DNA of 64,000 nt from Glycine soja (lineage: Eukaryota; Streptophyta; Magnoliopsida; Fabales; Fabaceae): assembly GCF_004193775.1 (NCBI RefSeq), contig NC_041003.1:42289611-42353610 (forward strand), read 5' to 3'. The notes below the pieces were generated by a model. It was not told the DNA's origin and did no database searches. It was given only the letters and a program-made list of their open reading frames with translations. This document shows positions 12,132 through 22,049 of this stretch, one piece after another; within the stretch, counting starts at the first letter, position 1, and the number at the start of each line of letters is the position of its first letter. The position numbers were made by a program, and so were the translations under genes.

Positions 12132-13600
12132 TTATTGACTTTTGAATTTTCCTTTTTAAAACTATTCTATAAAATCATATAAAAAAAATTAAAAAGGAAC
12201 TAATGTTATTTTTGCATTGATGACCTAAGCTGGAAGTTTATTTTTTTTTTTTGTAATTGTTATTATAATTCTCAACTTAATTAATATTATTTTATCCCAT
12301 GTAATATTATACTGTCATATAGCATCTATATGTTTTATAAACAACAATAATATTTAGAAATAAGAACATGCATTATACTACTATAATTTGAAATTTTCTA
12401 TATTAAAATATATTTAATAAACTATTTTAAAAATAATAAAAATGATGATGTTGTTTTTGCATTGACACTTAAGTTGGGAATTTTTTCTTAAATTGTTATT
12501 ATAATTAAAAACTTAATTACTATTGTTTTTTTCTTATATTATATTATATTGTCATATAATATCTATATGTAATAAGCTATTATATTATATACTTTGTATT
12601 AGTTTCATGATTATTTAACTAAATTACATGGAAAAAATAACAGTAATAATTTTTTTAAAATAATATTTGCAACTGATATTTGATTTCAATATTTTGGTTT
12701 TAATCTAATTACTCTTTATATTTTAAATTATTCAAAGTATTATTTATAAATCCAATTATTTTTTATGATTTATTTCCCTGTAGTGCAAGGTTGGAAATCT
12801 AATCATAAATTTAATAAACATCATTGTATATATATAAGGGTAATTTTGATAAAATAATATAAATTTTTAATAAATTTAATATTATTAACTATATTAATCA
12901 ATTTTCTTAAAAAAATACAAATTAGTTAAGAGTCTTATATTTATGGATGGGGTGGGAATATAAATGTCTCATGTGTGCTCCCTAGTTAGTGATAGCAAAG
13001 TATCGGAAAGTATTACATGCTATACAATGAGCAGTAACTCCATTGAAAGAATAACTCCAAATCATGGTACAAGACTATCTTACAGTAACTTTATTTATTG
13101 TATAAAAACATTAAATGCTTCTAATGTTTCCATAAATATTAATCAATTAATTTTTATTTGATACTTTCTTCGTAAAATATTAGAAAGATTTGGTAGATAA
13201 CTTGTAAAAAGACATACATTACTCTAATGATTTAAAATTTGAAATAAATAATAAGGGTTTTTAAATTGTCAAAATTACATTTTAATATTTTTAATTATTA
13301 CCTTATCATTTAATTGACGACAAAGATAAAAAAACAAAATTTTTAATATATCAAGAATTTAACATAATTTATTTTATTAGAGATCTAAAATAAAATTTGA
13401 TAATTTATTAATAACTTAAAACATATTTTAGTGTACAATTTATATATTTAGATAAGTATTTATTATAAATTTTAGTTTTATAAAATAAAAATGTGTATAA
13501 GATATTAAGCAGGAAGATTTTCCGCCCCTTTCCGTCATTGTTGATTTTATTATAATAAATGTACTTGTGATTTTTTATTGATGAAATATCATTTATTTTT
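9900..13600. other. AT-rich intergenic region with simple and local repeats
   Basis: No gene supported. Contents: (TA)n at about 9921-9958; a possible Stowaway end (TACTCCCTCCATCC) at about 10,331 with no matching partner found; a nested local repeat at 10,461-10,610 in which TTAGAGTTGCTTAAATTATT and AATGTTACTCTGCCTTAG each occur twice; a T-run near 11,910; (AT)n followed by (AC)n at about 12,090-12,130; and two diverged copies of a roughly 130-bp segment (12,198-12,325 and 12,443-12,573) sharing TTTTTGCATTGA and GTCATAT-AGCATCTATATG-like blocks. Confidence 0.6.
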
Positions 13601-13659
13601 CTTAATTAGTTGTTGGGGGAAGAGATGTAGTCGTAATATCACAAGAAAAAGCTTGAAGA

Positions 13660-14009
13660 ATGGAGTCTGCTTTGTCCACAGTAGTGGAACGGGTGATGAA
13701 TTTTGTGTTGGACCAAAGTGTTCGGCACGTGGCTTACATTGTACGTTACGGGCAAAACGTTGATGAACTATACCATAATGTTAAGGATCTTGGACTTGAA
13801 AAAGAGAGGATAGACCATCAACGTGACGAAGCGGAAAAAAATCTACACAGAACTGAAGGCACGGTTAAAGAATGGTTTCAGAAAGTGGATGAGTTTGAGA
13901 CTACGGTGGAGAAGTTTAGGAATGACGAGGCTCACTGTTATGGAGGCAGTAACACTAAGCAAGTTCCACCACTAGCCTTGTCTGCCATTTGCTTGTGTGT
14001 TTTCAATCC
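13660..14009 (+). pseudogene. CC-NBS-LRR resistance gene: coiled-coil N-terminal fragment
   Basis: An ATG at 13660, just after a probable 5'UTR splice acceptor (TTAATTAG at 13,609), opens a reading frame of about 115 codons. It matches the coiled-coil start of soybean At4g27190/RPS2-like NLR proteins: MESALSTVVERVMNF, then a heptad-rich VDELYHNVKDLGLEKERI and VKEWFQKVDEFE. The frame stops making sense at 14,010, where an LTR begins. Matching LRR exons resume at about 27,772 on the same strand, so these are the two ends of one disrupted gene. The NB-ARC nucleotide switch (normally about 300 residues) is absent from the window. Confidence 0.8.
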
Positions 14010-14094
14010 TGTTAGGATATGTTAGAACAGAATTACAAATTCTGTTATTTCAATTATCAGTATAAATATAGCAGCGGTGTAATAAGGTAGGATA
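14010..14094 (+). mobile_element. 5' half of a short LTR (retrotransposon interrupted by CACTA)
   Basis: It begins TGTTAGGATATG and includes a TATAAATA box at about 14,061. It is split by the CACTA element and continues at 27,184-27,266, where it ends TATAACA. Without the insertion the LTR is about 168 bp and starts TGTTA and ends TAACA, as expected for LTR termini. It abuts the NLR coiled-coil fragment. Confidence 0.6.
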
Positions 14095-14127
14095 CACTAC
14101 TACAAAAGCAGCTTACTACGTCAGCAA

Positions 14128-14775
14128 TTCAACGACGGTTTCAAAGAAACGTCGTAGAAGCTCAACCGGTGGCATATCCGTAATTAAGGACTTCAGAACG
14201 ACGACGTTTGCCGCTACCCGTCGTAGACATCCAGCTGTTGTGGCGATTCGTATTTAGCTGGGTAAGTTACAAAGACGGTTTTTGTGGAAAAAACCGTCTT
14301 TGTATCGTAAATGGTAGCACGTGGCAAGCATTTGAGTGGGCCGACGAGTATACAAAGACGGTTCACTGGCGAGACCGTCGTTGTTTTTAAAGTACTTTCA
14401 CGTGGCAGCCACGTGATTTGAGGATTTAAAATCCAAAGACGGTTTTATCCAAATACCCGTCTTTGGATTGTTGGTGGTTTCACGTGTAGGCCACGTGATT
14501 GGAGGCGTTAAAATACAAAGACGGTTTTTGGCTAACACCCGTCTTTGTATGGTTACAGTATAAACACGTCATCAAAGACGGTCCTACCGCAACACCCGTC
14601 TTCGTATTGTTTGTGGTACACGTGGATTGCACGTGATTTAATGCGTTAACATACAAAGACGGGTTTACCCAAAGAGCCGTCGTTGTATGTTTAGTATAGA
14701 CACGTGGCGGCCCCCTGGTGGTTGTTGTTGTTGTCATTCAAAGACGGTCTTTGGTAGGACCCGTCGTTGTATCCT
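14128..14775. repeat. Left subterminal hairpin array of the CACTA element
   Basis: One terminal hairpin (AACGACGGTTTC...AAACGTCGTAG) is followed by seven inverted-repeat units of the form CAAAGACGG-N(10-16)-CCGTCTTTG or close variants. These start near 14,271, 14,351, 14,433, 14,516, 14,574, 14,653 and 14,738. Between them lie repeated CACGTG palindromes (for example 14,400-14,420 and 14,480-14,500). In En/Spm elements the subterminal repeats bind the TNPA-type protein; that role is inferred here. Confidence 0.85.
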
Positions 14776-14819
14776 AAATTGTATCACGTTTACGACACGT
14801 GCTTCTTACTATCTCTTAC

Positions 14820-15700
14820 GTTGGCGCGCCGTATCACTTCTTTTCTCCATTTTTTCGACTACTCATTATTGCTTTGGCGCCCTAGCTACACAGAGCATCT
14901 TCTCCGACAAAGACCATCGTCTCCGACAACCACCATCTCGTGTCCGTTGCGTCTCGTTCCGTTTGAAGCCGCCGCCGACAAAGGTATGGGTGCATTTAGC
15001 TCTTCTTTGTGTATCCCTTCATTTGCATGTGTTATATTCCTTCATTCATGTTATGATTCTGCTTCGTTTTCGTCTCAGGCCCTTGGTTGTTGTTGGTTGT
15101 CTTCATCGTGGTCTACATTGTATTGTTTAAGGAAGATAAGCTGGTTCCATAAGGTAAGATACATTGTGTGTTTTGTGAGAGAAAGTACGATTTTTGTCTA
15201 CCTTCTTATGTAATCTGCAGCTATGGGTTGTAAATTTTTTTTTTTTTTTGCGTTTCAGTGGGGTTTATGTGGGGCTCGTTGATGAAGCTGACTTGCGGGC
15301 AGTGAGTGAACGACTTTCGGGAACAGCCTGCTGCCATCCTTCATCAGTGGTGTGTCATCCTGTGCCACATTATCAGTTTCGTTGAGCGTTTGGTTTAAGT
15401 TAGTACACTGAACTTGATGAAACCCATGATATTTAATTTGAGCTTCAGATTTACTGTCTTCATGTTTAGTTGTGTCTGTAATTGAATAAACTGGAGAATA
15501 AATTATATATAAGTATGTTGTTTGTAAAAGTTTTATTTGATGAATTACATAAGTAAATTGATTTATTTTATAATTGCCGTTAAGATGAAACATTTTGGTA
15601 GTTGCAGTAGCTTGTATGAAATGTTATGAGTACTGATGGAAAGAGTTGAATCTCCCTCTGAACCCCTTTTCAACTCATCCCCTAACTAACTCTCTAATTA
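14820..15700 (+). other. Probable 5' leader region of the CACTA gene; no ORF assigned
   Basis: GC-richer than its surroundings. The stretch near 14,880-14,982 ends GCCGACAAAG before GTATGGGT, a plausible splice donor, and TTTTTGCGTTTCAG at about 15,259 is a plausible acceptor. The downstream transposase-like gene starts immediately after an acceptor at 22,037, so its untranslated first exon may lie here, with the captured fragments in its intron. Short overlapping ORFs here match nothing I recognise. Confidence 0.4.
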
Positions 15701-15718
15701 TTCAACTAACTATGGGGG

Positions 15719-17072
15719 TTACATATTAATACTGGTGATTTCTGATTCTGATCCTGGAAAGGTACTTGAGCCACTTCTAGAAGTCCTAGAATTAAAACTG
15801 AACATCTTAACTTCATCAAAAGAAGGGTAACCACTGTATGGTAAAGCACATTCAGCTCTAGACCACGTAGTAGCTGATCTTATTTTTCCAAGCAAACTCA
15901 TTTCCATGTTATCTTCATCAGACTCAATGCTGTCAATTTCCACCTCCAAAATTTTCACAACCTGCCTCATTGTTGGTCTAATACTAGGGTCTGTATGTGA
16001 ACACAACAAACCCAAATGAAGCAATCTCTCACCTTCCTCTATGGTGTATCCCCCTTTAGCCTTCAACCTTTCATCAACTGCACTGTGCAATTGGCCTTGC
16101 ACCATTAAGGACATCAGCCATTCAATTAGCCCCGGCTTATGTTCTTCAATAGGTCTTCGTCCGCAAATTACTTCCAACACCAATATTCCAAAACCAAACA
16201 CATCAGACAAAGTTCACGTTGTTCCTCTTTGAATCACTTCAGGAGCAATGTATCCTAGTGTCCCTATTACTCTTGTTGTGCTGACCACTTGTCCCTGATG
16301 ATCATGCATACGAGCCAATCCGAAATCTCCCAGCCTTGCATTCATGTCCTTATGAAGAAGAACATTGTTTGCTTGAATGTCCCTATGCAAGACCTTAACT
16401 TCCCAACCCTCATGCAGGTATAGAATCCCTGTGGCTACATTTTTCAAAACTTGAATCCTCTCTTCCCATGTTAGCATCATTCCCTCTTCACACTCAAATA
16501 TCCATTTGTCTAAACTTCCATTTCTCATGAAGTCATAAACTAGAATCAAATTTCCCTTTTCTTTTTTGCACCAGCCTCTTAATCCTACTAAATTTCTGTG
16601 CTTCATTCTGCCAAGGCTTGAAACCTCGGCCAAAAACTGTCTCATCCCTTCTTCCCTTTCTTGAGGAATTCTCTTGACTGCAACTTCTACCCCATGCAAA
16701 ACCCCTTTATATACCTTCCTGGTCCCTCCTACAGCAACCACATTCTCTTCAGAAAACCCCGTTGTTGCTGCATCGATCTCATGGAAACCTATCCTGTGAG
16801 GCCAATACTCCAGTTCCCAATCTTCAACTTCTTCTTGTGTCTTTCTTCTGCGAAGAACGAAAAATGCGACATAACCAAAACCAATGATTAACACAAACAC
16901 AATACTGGTGACACCTACCGCGAAAGCTTGTGCTCCAGGAAACCACTTTTTATGATGAACAAATGAAGGCAAATTTTCTGTCACTAATGCATCACCAATT
17001 GAAAAATTTGAATCACTAAAACTCCAAGCAAGAATCTTAGCACTGTCTATTATCCTCCCTGTTGAATAATTA
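15719..17072 (-). pseudogene. Captured L-type lectin receptor kinase (LecRK-VII-like) fragment
   Basis: The minus strand encodes the end of a legume-lectin domain (ILAWSFSDSNFSIGDALVTENLPSF), a transmembrane segment near 16,870-16,930, a basic juxtamembrane RRRK, and an almost complete Ser/Thr kinase. The kinase retains VAVGGTRKVYKG (P-loop), AVKR, HRDIQANNVLL, DFGLAR, an APEV region and VFGFGILVLEVICGRRP, with the C-terminus at 15,719. One in-frame TGA at 16,211-16,213 interrupts the C-lobe. The catalytic-loop Lys (HRDIK) is Gln here, and the lectin domain is mostly missing. Full-length members are about 650-700 residues and sit in the plasma membrane. The C-terminal coding part looks continuous, so its age of capture is low to moderate. 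Confidence 0.88.
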
Positions 17073-17165
17073 TTTGATATCAGTAGTGATGTTTTTGTTC
17101 TTCAACTGGGTGTTGACATCAGCCACAAACAGTTCACTTTTCCTGGTTCCTGATGCTGTAGTAGT
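17073..17165 (-). pseudogene. Captured VDAC (mitochondrial porin) exon fragment
   Basis: On the minus strand about 30 codons read [20 protein letters not shown] and then NKNITTDIK. This is the N-terminal beta-strand region of plant VDAC (family form: [20 protein letters not shown]). The match ends abruptly at 17,073, where LecRK lectin-domain sequence begins on the same strand, and it starts near 17,165 beside the ABCB piece. VDAC forms the outer mitochondrial membrane channel; only a small part of its roughly 276 residues is present. Confidence 0.75.
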
Positions 17166-17244
17166 CTTCGTATTGTGAAATTTGAAATTAATATTGTTGC
17201 AAAGGCAGAACAATGGAAATTTCAAAATATGAAAGTGCGAACTC

Positions 17245-18130
17245 ACATGTGGAAATCTATCAATGAATTTTGCTGCATTAGCAACTTCAGTGGCAGCTCT
17301 GATTTCTTCATTTGTTGCCCCATCCTTACCATAGGCAATGTTTTCTTTGATGCTGCAACTGAAGAGTATTGGTTCCTGACTGACAAGGCCTATAAGCTTT
17401 GGTTAAGGATTGACCCTAGGCCTAAACCAGCAACCACTCCATCTTGCATTGCAGTCCTGTAAGCTTTGGTTAAGGATTGATTGTATTGAGCTATAGCTTG
17501 ACTCTCGCCTGTAAATGATGCAACCTGCATTGGAGGAATGTGTATCTTTTATATTCTACTGTCTACAAACATGTAAAAGAACAAGATTGACAAGTTCCAT
17601 TATGAAGATTGGCATACTTGTCGAATTGAATCAATTGTGCGCTCTACTACAGTTGCTGCTTCAGAATAAGCTGCTTGTCCATGGGATGGCAACTTTGCAA
17701 AAGTAAAGCTCATCATGGAACCAGAGATTACAAGAGGTGGAATACAACATAGAAGGACAAGGGTTAGAAGCCAACCCTTGATGAATGCTATGACTAAACG
17801 TCCTAAAAAACATGCCACACACTATATGAATTTTCCTACTTGGTATTATCACACAAAGGATAAAGAAAAAGTTAATTTTTATTTTTATTTTAATTTTGTT
17901 GTAGAGGAAATAGTGATGATTTGGTAGTTGTAGCTTTTCATTAATACCTTCTCTCCCAGGGCTTCTTGAATAAGAAGTGTGTCACCTGACATCCTTCCAA
18001 CAACCTCACCAGTATTGGTTTCCTTGTCAAAGAAGCTGATATCTTGCCATAAAATTGCTCTGAGGTATAAGCCTCTTATTCTTGCTGCTTGTCTCTCCTC
18101 GGTGGACACCCAACAAGCAACCTCTGAGTA
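17245..18130 (-). pseudogene. Captured ABCB transporter fragment with internal deletion
   Basis: Minus-strand exons in order. 18,130-17,947 carries [35 protein letters not shown] and an EALGEK donor. About 17,818-17,620 carries FIKGWLLTLVLL and AAYSEAATVVERTIDSIRQ. 17,522-17,250 carries VASFTGESQAIAQYNQSL, GVVAGLGLGSIL, then directly [20 protein letters not shown] and [20 protein letters not shown]. Introns with GT-AG ends are kept, so genomic DNA was captured. About 200 residues, including the Walker A motif, are deleted between GLGLGS and LVSQEP. The piece belongs to the first half of an ABCB protein, whereas the fragment at 9.2 kb matches the second half. Confidence 0.88.
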
Positions 18131-18139
18131 ATCGTTTAC

Positions 18140-19900
18140 CCAACATATCCAACCATGAACACTCCTTCATACTTGATTCACTTCTTGTTTGTTCTTTTAA
18201 TTGGTTACTTTCATCCGATAGTCTTCATGATGCAAACCATTTACCTTTCAAAATTTAACCTATACCTCAATTTTTTTCTTGTGTTTTTCGTGTAATTATA
18301 TAATGAAAAGAGAATTTATCTCTAACTTAGAGATTTTTCATTTGTTGTTTGTATAAATGCTGTTAATAAAAATACAGAATATATATCCCTAACTTTTGGC
18401 TTGTTGTTTACATAAATGCTGTTACGAATCGAACGTGATTGAAATGAAGACAGTAAGACACAAAAATACTTTGTATAAATACTGAGGCTTGAAATACTCC
18501 TTGTGATTATTATTAAGAGAGTGCAAACTAAAGAAAATATTACTGAACTGAAATGGAACAAAACACTTTGGTTAAAAAACCTTAGACTTGATTTCAGCTG
18601 CTAGCCCTTATGGGTAATCCATTATTCATTATAGTAAATGTTAGTTAGTATCTTATCACATCATGCTAAAAATGATTAGGTTGCTCTAGATCAGTATTTG
18701 TCTATGATCTATGGTTCCGATTTATTTTATATGCAACTTATGAAATTATAAGACTGACTTGGTAGGGTTGAATTGTCGATCTAAATAAAAAGAATTTTGT
18801 TTCAACTTGAATCTAATTTAGGAACATCTCTAATAAATTATAAGGTTGTATAAATGAATTAAAATTTATATATTCTCTTTTATGATCTCTAATTAAACTA
18901 TGAAAAATTAATAAAATAACAACTAAGAAGCTGTCTATACTAGTATATTCAATTTTTTTCTTCCTACCCTTAAAAGTAAGAATCTGTCTTAATTTATTTT
19001 GCTTTTCTCAATACATCACAGGACCTATTTTTATTCATTATACCATGTGTTTTTTTATACATGTGTGTGACTTGCTTGGTCGGCTTTTCACTCAATGAAC
19101 AATACTAGTGGCACTGTTTTTTTAACAGTATTTTTATCATTGATTGAAAAGGTTTAAAATTTATTAGGTGATGAGTACTACTTCTAAATATATATACAAA
19201 AAGAGTTATTATATATACAAAAAGAGTTATTAAATGGCCTGTGTGATCCATCAAAATTCAAGATTTTTAATAATAATATATTTGAACCAATCATATAGAT
19301 AATGTTGAAGAAAAAGATCCAGATAAATACAGTGTTACTAAAATGATCTTCATTCCTATTAATTATTTAAGAACTTCAGTTTAATTCTAAACCATCATTT
19401 TGTTGAAGTTAGCAAGAGAAACAGAAGGGTACAGCAGAGGGGGCTTGGTGGGGGCTTGTTGTCTATTGTAGGGCAGGGTGGGGGCTTGTTGTCTATTGTT
19501 TGTTTTTGTTCCTGCTAGTACATGATTCCTTCTATGTATATCTTGAAGTACCTCTGGTACTTTTTATTAATATAAATTATCTTTGCATTTCAAAAAAAAA
19601 AATTTACTATTTAATACCTTCAACAACTAGAAAGAGTAAAAAAAAATAATAAGAACAGAAATACCAAGATATTAATGGATGTATAAAATTATGAATGATT
19701 CATATATTACTAGGATGTTCTTATATGATAGTATTGATATACTGTTATACAATGTACAAGATTTATTTGTTTAATCATAATAAGTGCAAATTATTGTGAT
19801 TGCTTTACTTAATGGATGTCTTACGATTGAATTTCATTGTGACACACAATATGTTATGCTTAATTTTGGACACCTTGTGGATTTTGCATTAATTTGTTGG
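18140..19900. other. Captured or filler DNA of unknown origin; possible LINE 3' end
   Basis: No coding match. At 19,400-19,606 a GC-richer stretch ends TTTGCATTTC followed by about 11 A, resembling a 5'-truncated LINE 3' end. Inside it GGGGGCTTGTTGTCTATTGT is present twice (near 19,450 and 19,480). Two copies of a TATATATACAAAAAGAGTTAT-type segment lie near 19,188-19,230. Confidence 0.35.
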
Positions 19901-19913
19901 ATATTTTGTGCAG

Positions 19914-20022
19914 TCTGGATGCTGTAAACCTGCAGAAGAATGCTAGTTTAGCTATGTGAATCCAACGACATGGACAAAGCCCACAAATGTGACTAATCAG
20001 AGCAATCCAATTGACTCTTGAA
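19914..20022 (+). pseudogene. Captured tetraspanin (TET8-like) exon fragment
   Basis: After an intron-like acceptor (TTTTGTGCAG, ending at 19,913) the plus strand reads SGCCKPAEEC, one in-frame TAG, then FSYVNPTTWTKPTNVTNQSNP. This matches the large extracellular loop of plant tetraspanins, with the conserved GCC(K/R)P motif. The similarity stops abruptly after SNP. The retained splice site shows genomic capture. Tetraspanins are four-pass membrane organisers of about 270 residues; this is about 35 residues. It is oriented opposite to the neighbouring captured kinase and transporter pieces. Confidence 0.8.
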
Positions 20023-20552
20023 TTTGATATTGAGTATTGAGGTGATTATTACATAACTCTCCTCATTAACCCGTGCTTAGGACAAGCTATATATAAGACC
20101 ATATAGGTATATACAGTTCGCTAAATATCTAAACATAGCAAATGATTACTACCTTTTTAATAAGTTGCTTTTTGACAATATTTTAGCTTTTTTTTTCTTG
20201 TTATATATGCTCTGATCTAATATGAAGTGGAAATTGAACTCCTGGTCCCAGAAAATCCTGTATTTAATCATCATAATAGTATTGTCTATGAACAAGCTGT
20301 TTTGCTTTATTTTTTTCTGGGTTGATTCTGATATGAAAGCATTGACTTGAACCTACTGATTTCAAAGTATATTATGTGCTTAAGTATAGTTCATGTGATA
20401 TTGAAAAATAATAAATTTGGTAGCTTTGTGTTTAATTTTCTTATAATCAGCAGTATGCAACTTGGATTAAAAAATTAAATTTCAATTTATTGTTGGTTGT
20501 AATTGATATGGTTAAGGACACTAGCATAACTCCTATCTTATAACTGTGAATT

Positions 20553-20890
20553 CAAGTATCCAAAGCTACCTTCCTCAAATAAAGTGCCTCAGATAAAACA
20601 ACCCCAAATGAGTACACATCTGATTTCTTGGTCAATTGATGCCTCCTGAAATATTCAGGATCCAAGTATCCAAAGCTACCTTTCAAGGGTGTACTAACAT
20701 GACCTTGATTGCGGATTTGATCTTTTGATAGCCACTTTGAACCCATTATCAATAACACCCTTGTAAACCTTTCCAAACCCTCCTACCCCTATCACATTTG
20801 GCTCATCAAAATTGTTGGTCGCTTGTTTCATCTCTTTTAAGGACAAATAACAGCACAATCCTTGAGCCATGGCTGATATGTTGGCACTAC
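20553..20890 (-). pseudogene. Captured CrRLK1L (FERONIA/HERK family) kinase fragments, rearranged
   Basis: On the minus strand 20,880-20,717 encodes the start of a CrRLK1L kinase ([50 protein letters not shown]). From about 20,716 it jumps to the activation-segment region ([39 protein letters not shown]). About 110 residues, including HRD and DFG, are missing at the junction. The sequence after SEAL is unrelated. CrRLK1L proteins are plasma-membrane sensors of about 850 residues. The N-lobe part is also duplicated immediately downstream (20,892-21,007). Confidence 0.85.
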
Positions 20891-21007
20891 CAACCCTCCT
20901 ACCCCTATCACATTTGGCTCATCAAAATTGTTGGTCGCTTGTTTCATCTCTTTTAAGGACAAATAACAGCACAATCCTTGAGCCATGGTTGATATGTTGG
21001 CACTACC
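20776..21007. repeat. 116-bp tandem duplication of the CrRLK1L N-lobe sequence
   Basis: Copy 1 (20,776-20,891) and copy 2 (20,892-21,007) start AACCCTCCTACCCCTATCAC and end TTGGCACTACC. They differ at very few positions (for example ATGGCTG versus ATGGTTG). The near identity indicates a recent event inside the CACTA element. Confidence 0.92.
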
Positions 21008-21039
21008 AACTAACTAAAAAAGGTGATTTTTCCTTAATT

Positions 21040-22036
21040 CATTCAGAATAATCGAATCATTCATTTTTAATAGGATTTTGATCGAAAACCAAACCAATTT
21101 ACCAATAGGTTCAGCAAAAGAACCTACTGAAGTCAACATTCATGCTCATCTAAACAACTACTTTCCAGCTTTGCCAAATACTTTACAACTCCTACGCAGA
21201 GGATTCAGGATGGCATTTATTGACAGAACATGACCAATATGAGATTATCTTATATGAGATTATCTTATATATAATTGAAACATATTATTCCTATGACATG
21301 AAGGACCAAATGCCTTAGCCAAACCATATACTTCAAGACTGCTAGTCACTTCAATAGACGATAGCAATATATCAACATAATTAATATTCATGGAGTCTAT
21401 GATGCCAATTTTAGATTTCAGTTTAAAAAAACTAATTGACACTAGATAAAGTAGCTCAATAGATATATAAGTTAAACTCAAAGAATTGGAATAATCTATG
21501 TCGGACTTTTTAACAACCAAGATATGATTGATACCAGAAAATACATGTCTTTCAAGTTTCACCATGATCCATATTATACTCAAGTTTAGAAAATAAAATA
21601 TATGTTTCATATATGCATAAATGTTATGCAACCACAGTTTTTCAATTTCAGGGTTAGGTTCATTCTTATATACCAAAAATTTGTAGATGATTAATAAAGA
21701 ATTCATCTCGTAGAGGCAACCACAGTTTTCTCATTACATGATGAATAAAGAAATAATCTCATAGAGGAAATCACACTTTTTCGATTTCAGGGTCAAGGCC
21801 ATTCTTGTATATTGGAATTTTGCAGATTATGTGTGTTTCTGTTTGAGAAACATGCTTTTCAATTTCAGAATAGGTTTCATTTTACTCTCTGAATGCAACA
21901 ATGTGTGTGTTTCTGTTTATGTGTATCATATATAAGTGCTGCATAACCACTGAATGCATAGAGAAACAATGCTAACAATTTGTGTGCAGTAATCGTTACT
22001 TGGTGACTACTTAAGACTGCATGTATTTTTTTTCAG
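21040..22036. other. AT-rich segment upstream of the CACTA gene with a diverged repeat
   Basis: No recognised gene. A 148-codon minus-strand ORF (21,260-21,706) has low-complexity, membrane-like composition and no family I know. A roughly 140-bp period repeat is visible: CAACCACAGTTTTTCAATTT...CATTCTTATAT at about 21,630-21,690 recurs as AATCACACTTTTTCGATTT...CATTCTTGTAT at about 21,768-21,820. A splice acceptor TTTTTTTCAGCAG precedes the downstream start codon. Confidence 0.45.
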
Positions 22037-22049
22037 CAGGGTCATTCGA

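Noticed and set aside
14687..15213. Two overlapping ORFs of about 147 codons in the CACTA left region
   Set aside because: They run through hairpin repeats and a splice-rich leader and have no recognisable domain; leader or intron is more likely.
21260..21706. 148-codon minus-strand ORF
   Set aside because: Low-complexity, AT-driven composition, no domain, and it overlaps a diverged repeat.
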